From NCBI RefSeq assembly GCF_000251145.1, contig NZ_AIDW01000023.1, forward strand, positions 62,001 through 126,000: 64,000 bases of DNA, read 5' to 3'. The position numbers were made by a program, and so were the translations under genes. Every line of letters starts with the position of its first letter. Positions within the stretch are counted from its first letter, which is position 1. The notes below the pieces were generated by a model. It worked only from the letters and a program-made list of their open reading frames with translations, did not search any database and was not told the DNA's origin. Of this stretch, positions 1-8,403 are shown one piece after another. Origin of the DNA: Sphingomonas sp. PAMC 26621 (GTDB lineage: Bacteria; Pseudomonadota; Alphaproteobacteria; Sphingomonadales; Sphingomonadaceae).

Positions 1-504
1 GCCCGGCGGTCTGCCACAGGACCGCTTACCGACGCCGAAAGCACCAGCGATTACCGATCACAACTGTTCACGCGCGGAATGCAGGAATTCTGGCATCATC
101 CGATCGCCGGCGAGACGATGGCCCGTGTATACGCCCAAATGGACGATCTCCGCCAAGGCGAGGGAATCGTAGATTTCGTGAATACTTATCTGTATTTTGC
201 ACTGGCGACTGGTATCATCGGCTTTATTGCTTTCTGCTTTGTCCTGCTCCTGCCTATCGGACAATTGCTTACGAAGCGACGGAACTTGCTTGCAGACCCG
301 GCAACGGGAGCATTTGCCGGCTTTGCCTTCGCTACTTTCGTCGCTGGCAGCGTGATGCTTATCTTCACTTCGATTCAACAGCATCCAATGATCCTGATGC
401 TGGCGCTCGCCGGAGCGGTTTCCGCGATTCAGCGCCCGCGCAGTGTTTCTTTGGGCCGCCAGGCAACCCGCGCGCCAGCGATACAGGCCTGGCCGGTCCT
501 CTAA
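1..504 (+). CDS. O-antigen ligase / polysaccharide polymerase, C-terminal part
   Basis: The reading frame is open from the first base of the window, so the gene starts upstream and only its last 167 codons are here. The visible part has the stretch R-S-Q-L-F-T-R-G followed by a helix-rich end with hydrophobic segments (YLYFALATGIIGFIAFCFVL and a second near residues 100-130 of the visible part). This matches the end of Wzy_C / O-antigen ligase family integral membrane proteins, which join or polymerise lipid-linked glycans at the periplasmic face. The flippase gene and exported polysaccharide-type genes that follow support an exopolysaccharide role. Family assignment rests on a fragment, so Wzy polymerase and WaaL-type ligase cannot be told apart. 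Confidence 0.7.
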   Translation, partial: ARRSATGPLTDAESTSDYRSQLFTRGMQEFWHHPIAGETMARVYAQMDDLRQGEGIVDFVNTYLYFALATGIIGFIAFCFVLLLPIGQLLTKRRNLLADPATGAFAGFAFATFVAGSVMLIFTSIQQHPMILMLALAGAVSAIQRPRSVSLGRQATRAPAIQAWPVL

Positions 505-693
505 ACGTCGTCAGAACAGTCGGGCGCCGCGCGGTTAAATAATCTGGCATTCAACGGCGTCTAAACCGGCCGCCCACGGGACCAGACCTTTTACCGCTTT
601 GACGATGGTCCGCCTGAGCGGGAGCTTCCCGCGGGCCGGCCGATTTCCCTGGCCTTCATGCTTTCACCCAAACTGGAGCCGGCACTCGGCCAA

Positions 694-2034
694 TCAGAAA
701 TACAGATACCAGACCACGCCGCCCATGGCCGCGATCGTCGCCAGGCAGATCCCGTCGACCTTGCCCGAGAACAGCCCATCGCGCGCCGCGACATAGGCCA
801 CGTAGGCATAGCCGACGAAAGTCGAAACCGCGGCACCGACCAGCATCCCGACCACGCCCCCTGCATAAAAGCCCGCCACCGTCCCGAGGATCTTCGTGAC
901 CATGAAGACCGCCATGAGATTGGCATGCAGCCGCACCTTCCCCAGCGCCAGAAAGGCGCTCTGGTAGCCCGACGATACGACCGCGATGGGTCCCGTGACA
1001 CAAAGCAGCGCCATGTATCCGGCGGCCGCGTGATAGCGGGAATCGTACAGCGTCCAGATCAATGGCCCCGACGCCAGCGCGAGCAGGAAAAAGACGGGGA
1101 GCGTCAAGAGAAGGACGCGCAACCGGATCTTGGCGAACGTCCCGAGAAACCGATCGTGCCCCTCCCCGCGCGCCTCCGCCAGCGCCGGGAAACCGACCAC
1201 GCCTTGGACCTGGCCAGCCAAATCCGACGGCATTGCCGCAAAGGTCTGCGCGATCCCGAGGATGCCGAGCGTTTCGATCGGGATCAGGCCGCCTTGGATC
1301 GCACGCAGCCCCTGTCCGCCGAGATAGGTGAACATCGTCGAGACGAAGATCCAGCGCCCGAAATTGAAGAGGTTACTGACGGTCTTGGGGTCGAGATAGA
1401 AGCGGTGGCGGTGCCCCGGGAGCAACACGAAGCTCAGCACCGTCCAAATCACCGAGCCGATGATCGTGCCATAGGCCAACGCCCAGACCGAACCCATTTG
1501 CCATGCCAGCAGCGCGGTCACGATCAGCGTGACGAACTGGCCGACGACCTGAACGGTCGTCAGCGCGCCGAGATGCAGGCGCTTTTCGCGAACCGCAAGC
1601 ATCGTCGACTGGAAGCCGGTGATGAAGGCGGACGACCCCATGACGATCATCAGACCAAACAGCGTCGGTTGCTTGTAGATCAGCGCTACCGGCCAGGCCA
1701 GCAGGCAGCATACGCCCCAAAGGATCGCGCCACGAATGACCTGAACCGTCCAGGCGGTGTTCAGGAAATTCTCCGTCGCGCCATCCGCACTCTGCACGAT
1801 CGCCGGCTTGATGCCGACGTCACTGAACATCCCGAGCCCGATCATGATGACATTGGCCAGCGTCATCAGTCCGAAGGCCTCGGGAAACAGCAGCCGCGTG
1901 AGAATGATGTTGGAAGCGAGCTGCATAACGCGCTGCGTCCCGAACCCGGCCACGGCCCAGGCGCTGGCGATGGTGGCCCGTTGCCGCAACGTCTCCGCAT
2001 TGGATACCAGGCTCGTCAACCGCGCTAAAATCAT
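694..2034 (-). CDS. Wzx-like polysaccharide flippase (oligosaccharide translocase family)
   Basis: This is a 446-residue polytopic membrane protein with about a dozen hydrophobic segments, no signal peptide, and basic loops. Its N-terminus (R-A-T-I-A-S-A-W-A, then F-G-T-Q-R) is typical of the polysaccharide biosynthesis (PST/MATE-like) flippases. These move undecaprenyl-diphosphate-linked repeat units from the cytoplasmic to the periplasmic face. It sits convergently to the O-antigen ligase-like gene at the window start, and a Wzx-Wzy pair is what a Wzy-dependent export locus needs. Length is normal (family about 430-500). Substrate cannot be read from sequence. Confidence 0.85.
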   Translation of the reverse strand: MILARLTSLVSNAETLRQRATIASAWAVAGFGTQRVMQLASNIILTRLLFPEAFGLMTLANVIMIGLGMFSDVGIKPAIVQSADGATENFLNTAWTVQVIRGAILWGVCCLLAWPVALIYKQPTLFGLMIVMGSSAFITGFQSTMLAVREKRLHLGALTTVQVVGQFVTLIVTALLAWQMGSVWALAYGTIIGSVIWTVLSFVLLPGHRHRFYLDPKTVSNLFNFGRWIFVSTMFTYLGGQGLRAIQGGLIPIETLGILGIAQTFAAMPSDLAGQVQGVVGFPALAEARGEGHDRFLGTFAKIRLRVLLLTLPVFFLLALASGPLIWTLYDSRYHAAAGYMALLCVTGPIAVVSSGYQSAFLALGKVRLHANLMAVFMVTKILGTVAGFYAGGVVGMLVGAAVSTFVGYAYVAYVAARDGLFSGKVDGICLATIAAMGGVVWYLYF

Positions 2035-2178
2035 GAGGGAACCCGTCGCTGGAAGATGATTGGCAAGGCAACCGTCCGGCTCTGCCGTTCCACCCGCCCC
2101 CGTATCGGGCGTGCTGGAAAGGCAATGCGCACGAACGCCAGGATAGCCATGGAGGCCGCCCGCCTATATAGCCGGGGC

Positions 2179-3900
2179 ATGGTCATCGATAGACGAAATA
2201 TGCTGCGCTGGTCGGGTGCAGCCACGGGCGCCCTTCTTTTCGGATCCTGCGGCCGGGCGTCCGCGGACGGTTCGGGCTGGCCGGGCCCATCCGTCCCGCC
2301 GACCACGATACCGAAATTGCCGATCGGTATGAACCTTGCCGCCTTTTCGGACTATGCGGACGGCTTTCCCTTTCGCAACCTGATGTGGGGTGCCCGCCCC
2401 TGGATGACGCACAACGCCGACGGTAGCGGCGGCTGGAGCACCAATCAGGAAAGCACCGTCACGTTTGACGCCAATGGATATCCGCTTGAAATTCCTGTGA
2501 AGGGGGTTGGCGGACGTCCCCCGCAATCGGTCTTCACGCTTCTCCCGAATACCTTGAAGCCTGGCAAGTATGTCATGCTGTACGATGGCGACGGCAGCAT
2601 CGCCGGAGTGATGGAGACCCGTGTCGTCAGCCAGAGCAAGGGACGAGTGCTGCTCCAGATGTCCCACAACCGGAAAATCAACGAGGGCATTTCGATCGCG
2701 CGCTCCAACCCGGCGGACCCGGTGCGCAACATTCGCATCGTGGCGCTGGCCGACGAGCATGTCGATTTGGCCGCGAATCCCTTCCTGCCCGAATTCGTCA
2801 AGTTCTGCAGCGCATTCCATGCGTTGCGCTTCATGGACTGGGGCGCGACGAACGGGTCGGTCGAGGAGGAATGGGCCAGCCGTCGCCGTCCGACCTTCTA
2901 TACCATGATCGGGACCAGCGGCGACCCGGGCGAAACGGGGGAGCATGCGATGACCCCGTACCAGCGTCGCTTCTCCGGGGGTGCAGCGCATGAAGTGATG
3001 ATCGCGCTGTGCAACAAGGTCGGTGCAGACGCCTGGTTCTGTATTCCGCACCGTGCGACCGACGAATATATCACCGAGTTCGCGAAGCTGATCCACGCAA
3101 AGCTCGATCCCAAGCTGAAAGTCTATATCGAGGTCTCGAACGAGATCTGGAACTGGCAGTTCAAGCAGGCGCACTGGATGCTGCACTCGCGACGTCTCGG
3201 CGACCTGGTTGAGGCGAAGGGCGGCAAGGCCTGGGATGATCCCGCCAAGACCAAGGGCGCGAACCATCCCGAGAGGATCGGCATGCTGTTCGGACATGCG
3301 TTGCAGACGTTTCACACCGCATGGCCCGCGCGCGACCGTGGTCGCGTGATCCGTGTCTGTGCCACGCAGACGGGATGGCTCGACGTCGCGTTGCGCACGA
3401 TCGACACATGCGTGGCGAATGGCGGTTGCGATGCCGTCGCACAGACGGCCTATTTCGGCCCGGGCGGCCCCGAGTACGATCGCTGGCAGGCGCGTGGTGC
3501 GGCTTTGACGGGCGAAGAGGTCATCAACGACATGCGCAGCGTGGTACACCAGCAGACCCTGGGCGGCGCTGCCCTCGACGCCGCGCGGCATGCGCAGAAA
3601 CTGGGCCTGAAATATATCGTCTACGAAGGCGGGCAGCATATCCAGCCGAAGGGGCAGGCCGACCTTCCCTATAATCCCGCATTGGGGGCCGCACAGTCGC
3701 TTCCCGGGATGGAGGATCTGTATCTCGATATCCTCAGGACCGAAGTTCATCTGGGCTGTTCGCTGTTCTGCGCGTTCAACAGTGTGGGCGGCTACGGGTC
3801 CCGGTTCGGGAGCTGGGGACATAAGGTCAGCTATGACCAGCCTGATTCCGAATCGCCGAAATTCCGCGCGTTGGTCGCCGCGAACGTTCCCCGCACCTAG
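2179..3900 (+). CDS. Exported TIM-barrel-like protein, possible clan GH-A glycoside hydrolase
   Basis: The frame is open from 2056, but ATG 2179 is preferred: it is preceded by a G-rich site (GCCGGGG) and followed by RRNMLRWSGAATGALLFGSCG, which combines twin Arg, a hydrophobic core and a possible lipobox Cys, so export by Tat or as a lipoprotein is likely. The mature part (about 545 residues) ends with a barrel-like domain. Two acidic residues fit the spacing of a retaining clan GH-A enzyme: E322 in VEVSNEIWNW (acid/base, after a conserved Asn) and E483 in YIVYEGGQHI (nucleophile). The N-terminal 150-200 residues look like a beta-rich domain. The gene lies among polysaccharide export genes, so trimming or degrading the exported glycan is a reasonable inference. 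No named family was recognised with certainty; older annotations call similar proteins cellulose-binding. Confidence 0.6.
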   Translation: MVIDRRNMLRWSGAATGALLFGSCGRASADGSGWPGPSVPPTTIPKLPIGMNLAAFSDYADGFPFRNLMWGARPWMTHNADGSGGWSTNQESTVTFDANGYPLEIPVKGVGGRPPQSVFTLLPNTLKPGKYVMLYDGDGSIAGVMETRVVSQSKGRVLLQMSHNRKINEGISIARSNPADPVRNIRIVALADEHVDLAANPFLPEFVKFCSAFHALRFMDWGATNGSVEEEWASRRRPTFYTMIGTSGDPGETGEHAMTPYQRRFSGGAAHEVMIALCNKVGADAWFCIPHRATDEYITEFAKLIHAKLDPKLKVYIEVSNEIWNWQFKQAHWMLHSRRLGDLVEAKGGKAWDDPAKTKGANHPERIGMLFGHALQTFHTAWPARDRGRVIRVCATQTGWLDVALRTIDTCVANGGCDAVAQTAYFGPGGPEYDRWQARGAALTGEEVINDMRSVVHQQTLGGAALDAARHAQKLGLKYIVYEGGQHIQPKGQADLPYNPALGAAQSLPGMEDLYLDILRTEVHLGCSLFCAFNSVGGYGSRFGSWGHKVSYDQPDSESPKFRALVAANVPRT

Positions 3901-3932
3901 CGGGGAACGGGTCGACGGTATCCGGCGCAGCG

Positions 3933-5327
3933 TCAGCGTTCGCGCAACGCCGATGTCCGCGCTTCGTCGATCGGGCTGGTAAGGTAGCTGAAGAAACTGC
4001 GATTGCCGGTCACGATATCGGCAGTCACCATCATGCCGGGGGTGACCGGCACGGTACGGTCGCCGCGCGAAATCGTCGTCCGATCGAGCGCCACGCGCAG
4101 CACATAGACCGGGCCGAGCTTCTCGTCGTCGACCGCATCGGGACTGACCCCGAGGACATGCCCGGGGATCAACCCGTAACGGGCGAACGGGAAGGCCTCG
4201 AGCTTGACCCCGACCTTCTGGCCCGCACTCACAAACCCGGCGTCGCGGTTGAGCAATTTGACCTCGGCGACGAGCTTCCCGTCGCCCGGCACGACCGTCA
4301 TGATCGGCTTCGCCGCCTCGACCACGCCGCCTTCAGTATGCACCGAAAGCTGCCCGATCGTCCCCGCGACCGGGGCGCGTAGCGCCTGCAGCGTCGCGCG
4401 CTGAGTCGACTTGAGCAGCTCGTCCTGACGCAACCGCATCTCGGCGGTAGACTTGACCAGTTCGTCGAGCAGCGCGGAGCGCGCGTCAGCGCGCGCCTTT
4501 GCTGAGTTGCTCGCGGCCCCGCCCGCCTGCGCGGTTGCGCGGCGGATCGCCTGCAGCGCCGAATCGCGATCGCGCACCTGCCCGATCCGCTCGCGGCGCA
4601 TTTCGAGCACCTTCATTTTCGAGACATAGCCCTTGGCGAGCAATTGCTCATTCGCCGCAATCTGTTCGTCGAGCAACGGGAGCGTTTCGGTCAGCTTGGC
4701 GACGGCTGCGCGTGCCGCGCCGATCTCCGCACTGGCAACCGCATTGCCCGCAACCTGCGCCTGGATCGACGCCTGCACTTCCGCCAGTTTGGCGCGCGCG
4801 AGCGATTCCTGCAGTGCCGCGGCAGACGGCTCGGTCCCCGCAGGTGCCGCAAAGCGGAAGCCCTTGCCATCGAGCGCATCGACCACGGCGCGCGTCCGCG
4901 CGACCTCGAAGGAGACCGTCTCGAGCGACTTGCGCGCCTGCGCCGCTTCGGTGGCGGAGACGGTTGGGTCGAGCAGCACGAGCACCTGCCCCTTTTTCAC
5001 ATGGTCCCCGTCATGGACGAGGATCCGGCGCACCACGCCAGCCTCGGCGGGCTGGACGAGCTGGACCGCGCCGGTCGGCACGATCTTCCCTTGCGCGGAC
5101 GCGATGATGTCGGTCCGCCCAAGCGTCAGCCACAGGCCGAGCGCAGCCACACCGGCGAGCAGTACCTTGGCGGTGATCCGCGCGGTCGGCGACACCGGCC
5201 GCTCGATCACCTCGAGTGCAGCGGGCAGGAAGGCGGCGTCGTCGATCCGCAAACGGCCGGCGGAACGCGCCTTTTCCTCGGCGAGCGTGGCGGTGATCAT
5301 CCGCCAGTTGGTGGTCAGCGCGTTCAT
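3933..5327 (-). CDS. HlyD-family membrane fusion protein of type I secretion system
   Basis: This is a 464-residue periplasmic adaptor. It has a cytoplasmic N-terminus, one membrane helix near residues 52-70, a first half of the lipoyl motif (G-K-I-V-P-T-G then VRRILVHDGDHVKKGQVL), a long Ala/Glu/Arg-rich coiled coil about 130-310, the second lipoyl half (LRAPVAGTIGQL) and a beta-barrel end. It bridges the inner-membrane ABC exporter to an outer-membrane TolC channel. Its ATG overlaps the stop of the upstream exporter gene (ATGA), so the two are translationally coupled. The pair resembles AtrD/AtrB of sphingan clusters. No substrate or TolC gene is seen in the window. Confidence 0.92.
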   Translation of the reverse strand: MNALTTNWRMITATLAEEKARSAGRLRIDDAAFLPAALEVIERPVSPTARITAKVLLAGVAALGLWLTLGRTDIIASAQGKIVPTGAVQLVQPAEAGVVRRILVHDGDHVKKGQVLVLLDPTVSATEAAQARKSLETVSFEVARTRAVVDALDGKGFRFAAPAGTEPSAAALQESLARAKLAEVQASIQAQVAGNAVASAEIGAARAAVAKLTETLPLLDEQIAANEQLLAKGYVSKMKVLEMRRERIGQVRDRDSALQAIRRATAQAGGAASNSAKARADARSALLDELVKSTAEMRLRQDELLKSTQRATLQALRAPVAGTIGQLSVHTEGGVVEAAKPIMTVVPGDGKLVAEVKLLNRDAGFVSAGQKVGVKLEAFPFARYGLIPGHVLGVSPDAVDDEKLGPVYVLRVALDRTTISRGDRTVPVTPGMMVTADIVTGNRSFFSYLTSPIDEARTSALRER

Positions 5328-7507
5328 GCGGCGATATCCTTCAGACCCGATTGGCGACGGTGGAGTTCGGCGTAGCGGCCGCCCAGCCTCAGCAACTCGT
5401 CATGCGTCCCGACCTCGACGATCTTGCCCTTCTCCAGCGCGACGATACGGTTGCAGTCGCGCACGGCGGACAGGCGATGCGCGATCACCACGACGGTGCG
5501 CCCCTTGGAGATTGCGCTGAGGTTGTTGCGGATGATCTCCTCGCTTTCGGCATCGAGCGCGGACGTCGCTTCGTCGAGGATCAGGATCCGCGGATCGGTG
5601 ACCAGCGCGCGCGCGATCGCGATCCGCTGGCGCTGCCCGCCCGACAGGTTGACCCCGCGTTCGACGATCGGCGTGTCATAGCCCTGCGGCTGCTGCAGGA
5701 TGAAGCCGTGCGCCCCCGCGAGGTTCGCCGCGCGCATCACGCGGTCGAGCGGCATCGCCGGATTGACCAGCGCGATATTCTCGCGGATCGAGCGGTTGAA
5801 CAGGATGTTCTCCTGCAGCACGACGCCGATCTGGCGGCGGAGCCAGGTCGGGTCGACCTGCGCGATATCCATCCCGTCGATCAACACGCGACCGCTTTCG
5901 GCGAGATACAGCCGCTGGAGCAGCTTGGTCAGCGTCGACTTGCCCGACCCTGACGACCCGACGATCCCGATCGATTCCCCGGCCGCGATGTCGAGCGACA
6001 CGCCGTCGAGCGCGGGCGGGCTGTCGACTGCGTAGCGGAACCGCACCGCATCGAAGCTGATCGCGCCCTTCATCGACGGGAGCGTAACGCGCGAGCTCGC
6101 CTGCGGCTCGACCGGATGGTTGAGGATGTCGCCGAGCCGTTCGACCGAGATGCGGACCTGCTGGAAATCCTGCCACAATTGCGCGAGGCGAATGACCGGC
6201 CCGGACACGCGTTGCGCGAACATGTTGAACGCGACCAGCCCGCCGAGCGTCAGCGCGCCGCCCATCACCGCTTTCGCGCCGAAGAACAGGATCGCGGCAA
6301 AGGTCAGCTTGGAGATGAGTTCGACCGCCTGGCTGCCGGTGCTGCCGAGGTTGGTGACGCGGAGCGACGCGGCGCTGGTCGCGGCAAGCTGGCGTTCCCA
6401 GCGGTCCTGCCACTGCGGCTCAACCGCGGCGGCCTTGACCGTCTGGATCCCGCTCACGCTTTCGACCAGCAGCGCATTGCTCGCCGCGCCGCGTTCGAAC
6501 TTCTCCTCGATCCGCAGACGGAGCGTTCCCGTGACGGCGACGGACACCACGACATAGCCGACCAGGCTGACCGCGACGATGCCGAACAGCGGCGGCGAGT
6601 AGATCAGCATCGCGACCATGAACACGCCGATGAACAGCGGATCGACCAGCACGCTGAGCGACGCGGTCGTCAGGAATTCGCGGATCGTCTCGAGCTGGCG
6701 GACGCGCGTGACGGTGTCGCCGACGCGACGCTTCTCGAAATAGCTGAGCGGGAGCGCGAGCAGATGGCGGAACAGCCGTGCGCCCAATTCGACGTCGATC
6801 TTCTGGCTCGTCTCCGAATAGACCCGGCTGCGGATCCAGCCGAACATCGTCTCCCATACCGACACCGCGACGAAACCGATCGCGAGCACGTTGAGCGTCG
6901 TCTGCGCATTGTGCGCGAGCACCTTGTCGATCACGTTCTGGAACAACAGCGGGGCGGCAAGCCCGAGCAAATTGAGCGCGAAGGTGATCAGCAGCACTTC
7001 GCCGATCAGCCGGCGATACCGGACGATCTGCGGTACGAACCAGCTGAGGTCGAACCGCCCCTTCCCCGCGCCCCGCGCCTCGCGCGTGGTCAGAAGGATC
7101 AATTGGCCGTCCCACAATTCGTCCAGTTTCGCGCGATCGACCTTTTCGACTTGCTGGCCGGGGCGCTGGATCAGCACGCCATCGTCGACCAGCCGACCGA
7201 TCACGAACCACCCCCCCGGGCCGCTGGCGAGGGCGGGCAGCGGCTGCCGCGACAGGCGACCGGGTTCGACCGTCACCGACTTTGCCTTCGCCCCATCCTG
7301 CCGCCGCGCGAGACGGACGATATCGCCGGCCGTCAACGGATCGGCGTGACCGAGCTCGTGGCGCATCTGCGCGGGATCGACCGAGACGTTGAGGATCGCG
7401 AACAGGATGGCGAGCGCGCGCGGCCCGGTCTCCGGATCGACCGCGGGTGCGTCCGCAGGGCCGTAAGCTTCGGTCAATCGACGTTCGACGCTATCGTGCA
7501 GTTTCAT
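5324..7507 (-). CDS. HlyB-type type I secretion permease/ATPase with C39-like domain
   Basis: This is a 727-residue half-transporter. The frame runs further upstream, but ATG 7507 (MKLHDSVERRL) gives the family length and start. Residues 1-130 form a C39-peptidase-like domain without any cysteine, so it is non-proteolytic, as in HlyB. It is followed by six membrane helices (about 160-440) and an ABC domain with Walker A GSSGSGKSTL, signature LSGGQRQRIAIARAL and Walker B ILILDEATSALD. Families of this design export glycine-rich RTX-like proteins without cleaving a leader. It is the first gene of a two-gene operon with the HlyD-type adaptor, divergent from the PilZ gene. Confidence 0.93.
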   Translation of the reverse strand: MKLHDSVERRLTEAYGPADAPAVDPETGPRALAILFAILNVSVDPAQMRHELGHADPLTAGDIVRLARRQDGAKAKSVTVEPGRLSRQPLPALASGPGGWFVIGRLVDDGVLIQRPGQQVEKVDRAKLDELWDGQLILLTTREARGAGKGRFDLSWFVPQIVRYRRLIGEVLLITFALNLLGLAAPLLFQNVIDKVLAHNAQTTLNVLAIGFVAVSVWETMFGWIRSRVYSETSQKIDVELGARLFRHLLALPLSYFEKRRVGDTVTRVRQLETIREFLTTASLSVLVDPLFIGVFMVAMLIYSPPLFGIVAVSLVGYVVVSVAVTGTLRLRIEEKFERGAASNALLVESVSGIQTVKAAAVEPQWQDRWERQLAATSAASLRVTNLGSTGSQAVELISKLTFAAILFFGAKAVMGGALTLGGLVAFNMFAQRVSGPVIRLAQLWQDFQQVRISVERLGDILNHPVEPQASSRVTLPSMKGAISFDAVRFRYAVDSPPALDGVSLDIAAGESIGIVGSSGSGKSTLTKLLQRLYLAESGRVLIDGMDIAQVDPTWLRRQIGVVLQENILFNRSIRENIALVNPAMPLDRVMRAANLAGAHGFILQQPQGYDTPIVERGVNLSGGQRQRIAIARALVTDPRILILDEATSALDAESEEIIRNNLSAISKGRTVVVIAHRLSAVRDCNRIVALEKGKIVEVGTHDELLRLGGRYAELHRRQSGLKDIAA

Positions 7508-7654
7508 GGATGCGGACCTGACAACCTTGGGATGCCGCGGATGTGCCCGACAATGGTAAAGATTGCGGTAACGAAGCTGCCAGGCGGCACCTAAATACCG
7601 TATTTTTCGCGAGTCTTGAAGCGGCCACGACGGCCGGCGCGCGTGCGTGGGGCG

Positions 7655-7680
7655 TTTGCGCAATTTTATTTGCGAAATTG
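7655..7680. promoter_or_regulatory. Repeat pair in the hlyB-pilZ divergent intergenic region
   Basis: The 288-base gap between the divergent exporter and PilZ genes contains two near-identical direct repeats, TTTGCGCAATT (7655-7665) and TTTGCGAAATT (7669-7679), 14 bases apart. They overlap an inverted repeat CAATTT-N8-AAATTG (7661-7680). It is the most AT-rich patch of the gap and could be an operator serving either gene. No sigma-54 or clear sigma-70 promoter was recognised nearby. Function is inferred only from position and symmetry. Confidence 0.3.
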
Positions 7681-7795
7681 TCCTTTCCGGGCGTCGCTGG
7701 CTCTTTTCGTTTGAGGATCGATATGCCACGATCCGAAAACGGCGCACACAACGATGTACCGGTAAAGAAGTTCCTTTAGGAGAGTGAGAGAGTTG

Positions 7796-8257
7796 ATGAT
7801 GATGGCCGCCACGCTTTCGTGCCCGGGTCGCGCCGCTCACCGCATTCCAGCCGCGCGTCCCGCGACGCTTCGCAACGCTGATCGACAACCGATCGACATC
7901 TTCATCGAGAATCTCTCCGTCGTCGGCTTCGGCATGTCCACCACCGCGGATCTTTCGCTGGGAACGTTCGTCAGCTTGCAGCTTGCCGGCATTGGACGAC
8001 GGGACGTACGGATCGTGCGCCGTCTGGGCCTGAGTTATGGATGCGAATTCGTGGCTCCGCTCGACGCCTCCGAACTCGCATCCGCGGTCGGGGCAGGCGC
8101 GGTGCTCAGCGGCAAGTTCGGCGCCGATGACGCCAGCGTCTCGGGGCGGTCACCGTCGACGCGGTTCCATCCGCTTGGTCGCGTGGCCGTTCTCCTCATG
8201 GTCAACCTCGTGCTGTGGAGCACGATCGTCTGGGGCGTTCGCACGATCCTCGTCTGA
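7796..8257 (+). CDS. PilZ-domain protein with C-terminal membrane helix
   Basis: This is a protein of about 153 residues. The frame also opens at GTG 7784, but AGGAG at 7778-7782 sits best for the ATG cluster at 7796/7799/7802. An N-terminal Arg-rich stretch (HRIPAARPATLR) and the motif IENLSVVGFGM match the c-di-GMP-binding PilZ pattern (RxxxR, then D/N-x-S-x-x-G). The C-terminus is one membrane helix (VAVLLMVNLVLWSTIVWGV). It likely reads c-di-GMP at the membrane and, given its neighbours, tunes exopolysaccharide or protein secretion. Whether it binds ligand is not certain, because the first motif is loose. Confidence 0.7.
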   Translation: MMMAATLSCPGRAAHRIPAARPATLRNADRQPIDIFIENLSVVGFGMSTTADLSLGTFVSLQLAGIGRRDVRIVRRLGLSYGCEFVAPLDASELASAVGAGAVLSGKFGADDASVSGRSPSTRFHPLGRVAVLLMVNLVLWSTIVWGVRTILV

Positions 8258-8403
8258 TCGGTCGCGGGGGGTGGCCATTGCGTGTCCGTCCCCGTCGTCC
8301 GGTCGCGCTCGCCGACCGAGGCTGGACGCATTCCGCACCGGCGCGACATGGCACCCCAACAAAAGCGTGCGCGATCGGTGTGACAACGGTGTAGGCAGAC
8401 TGC

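Noticed and set aside
658..2028. Long plus-strand frame of 456 codons opposite the flippase gene
   Set aside because: Arg/His/Asp-rich composition typical of the antisense of a high-GC gene; no domain or ribosome site.
6116..7594. 492-codon frame opposite the HlyB-type gene
   Set aside because: Antisense artefact of high GC; composition is dominated by Arg, Asp and His with no motif.
8345..8375. Sigma-54 promoter (TGGCAC) before prsK
   Set aside because: TGGCAC occurs at 8349, but the required GC element at the right distance is missing.
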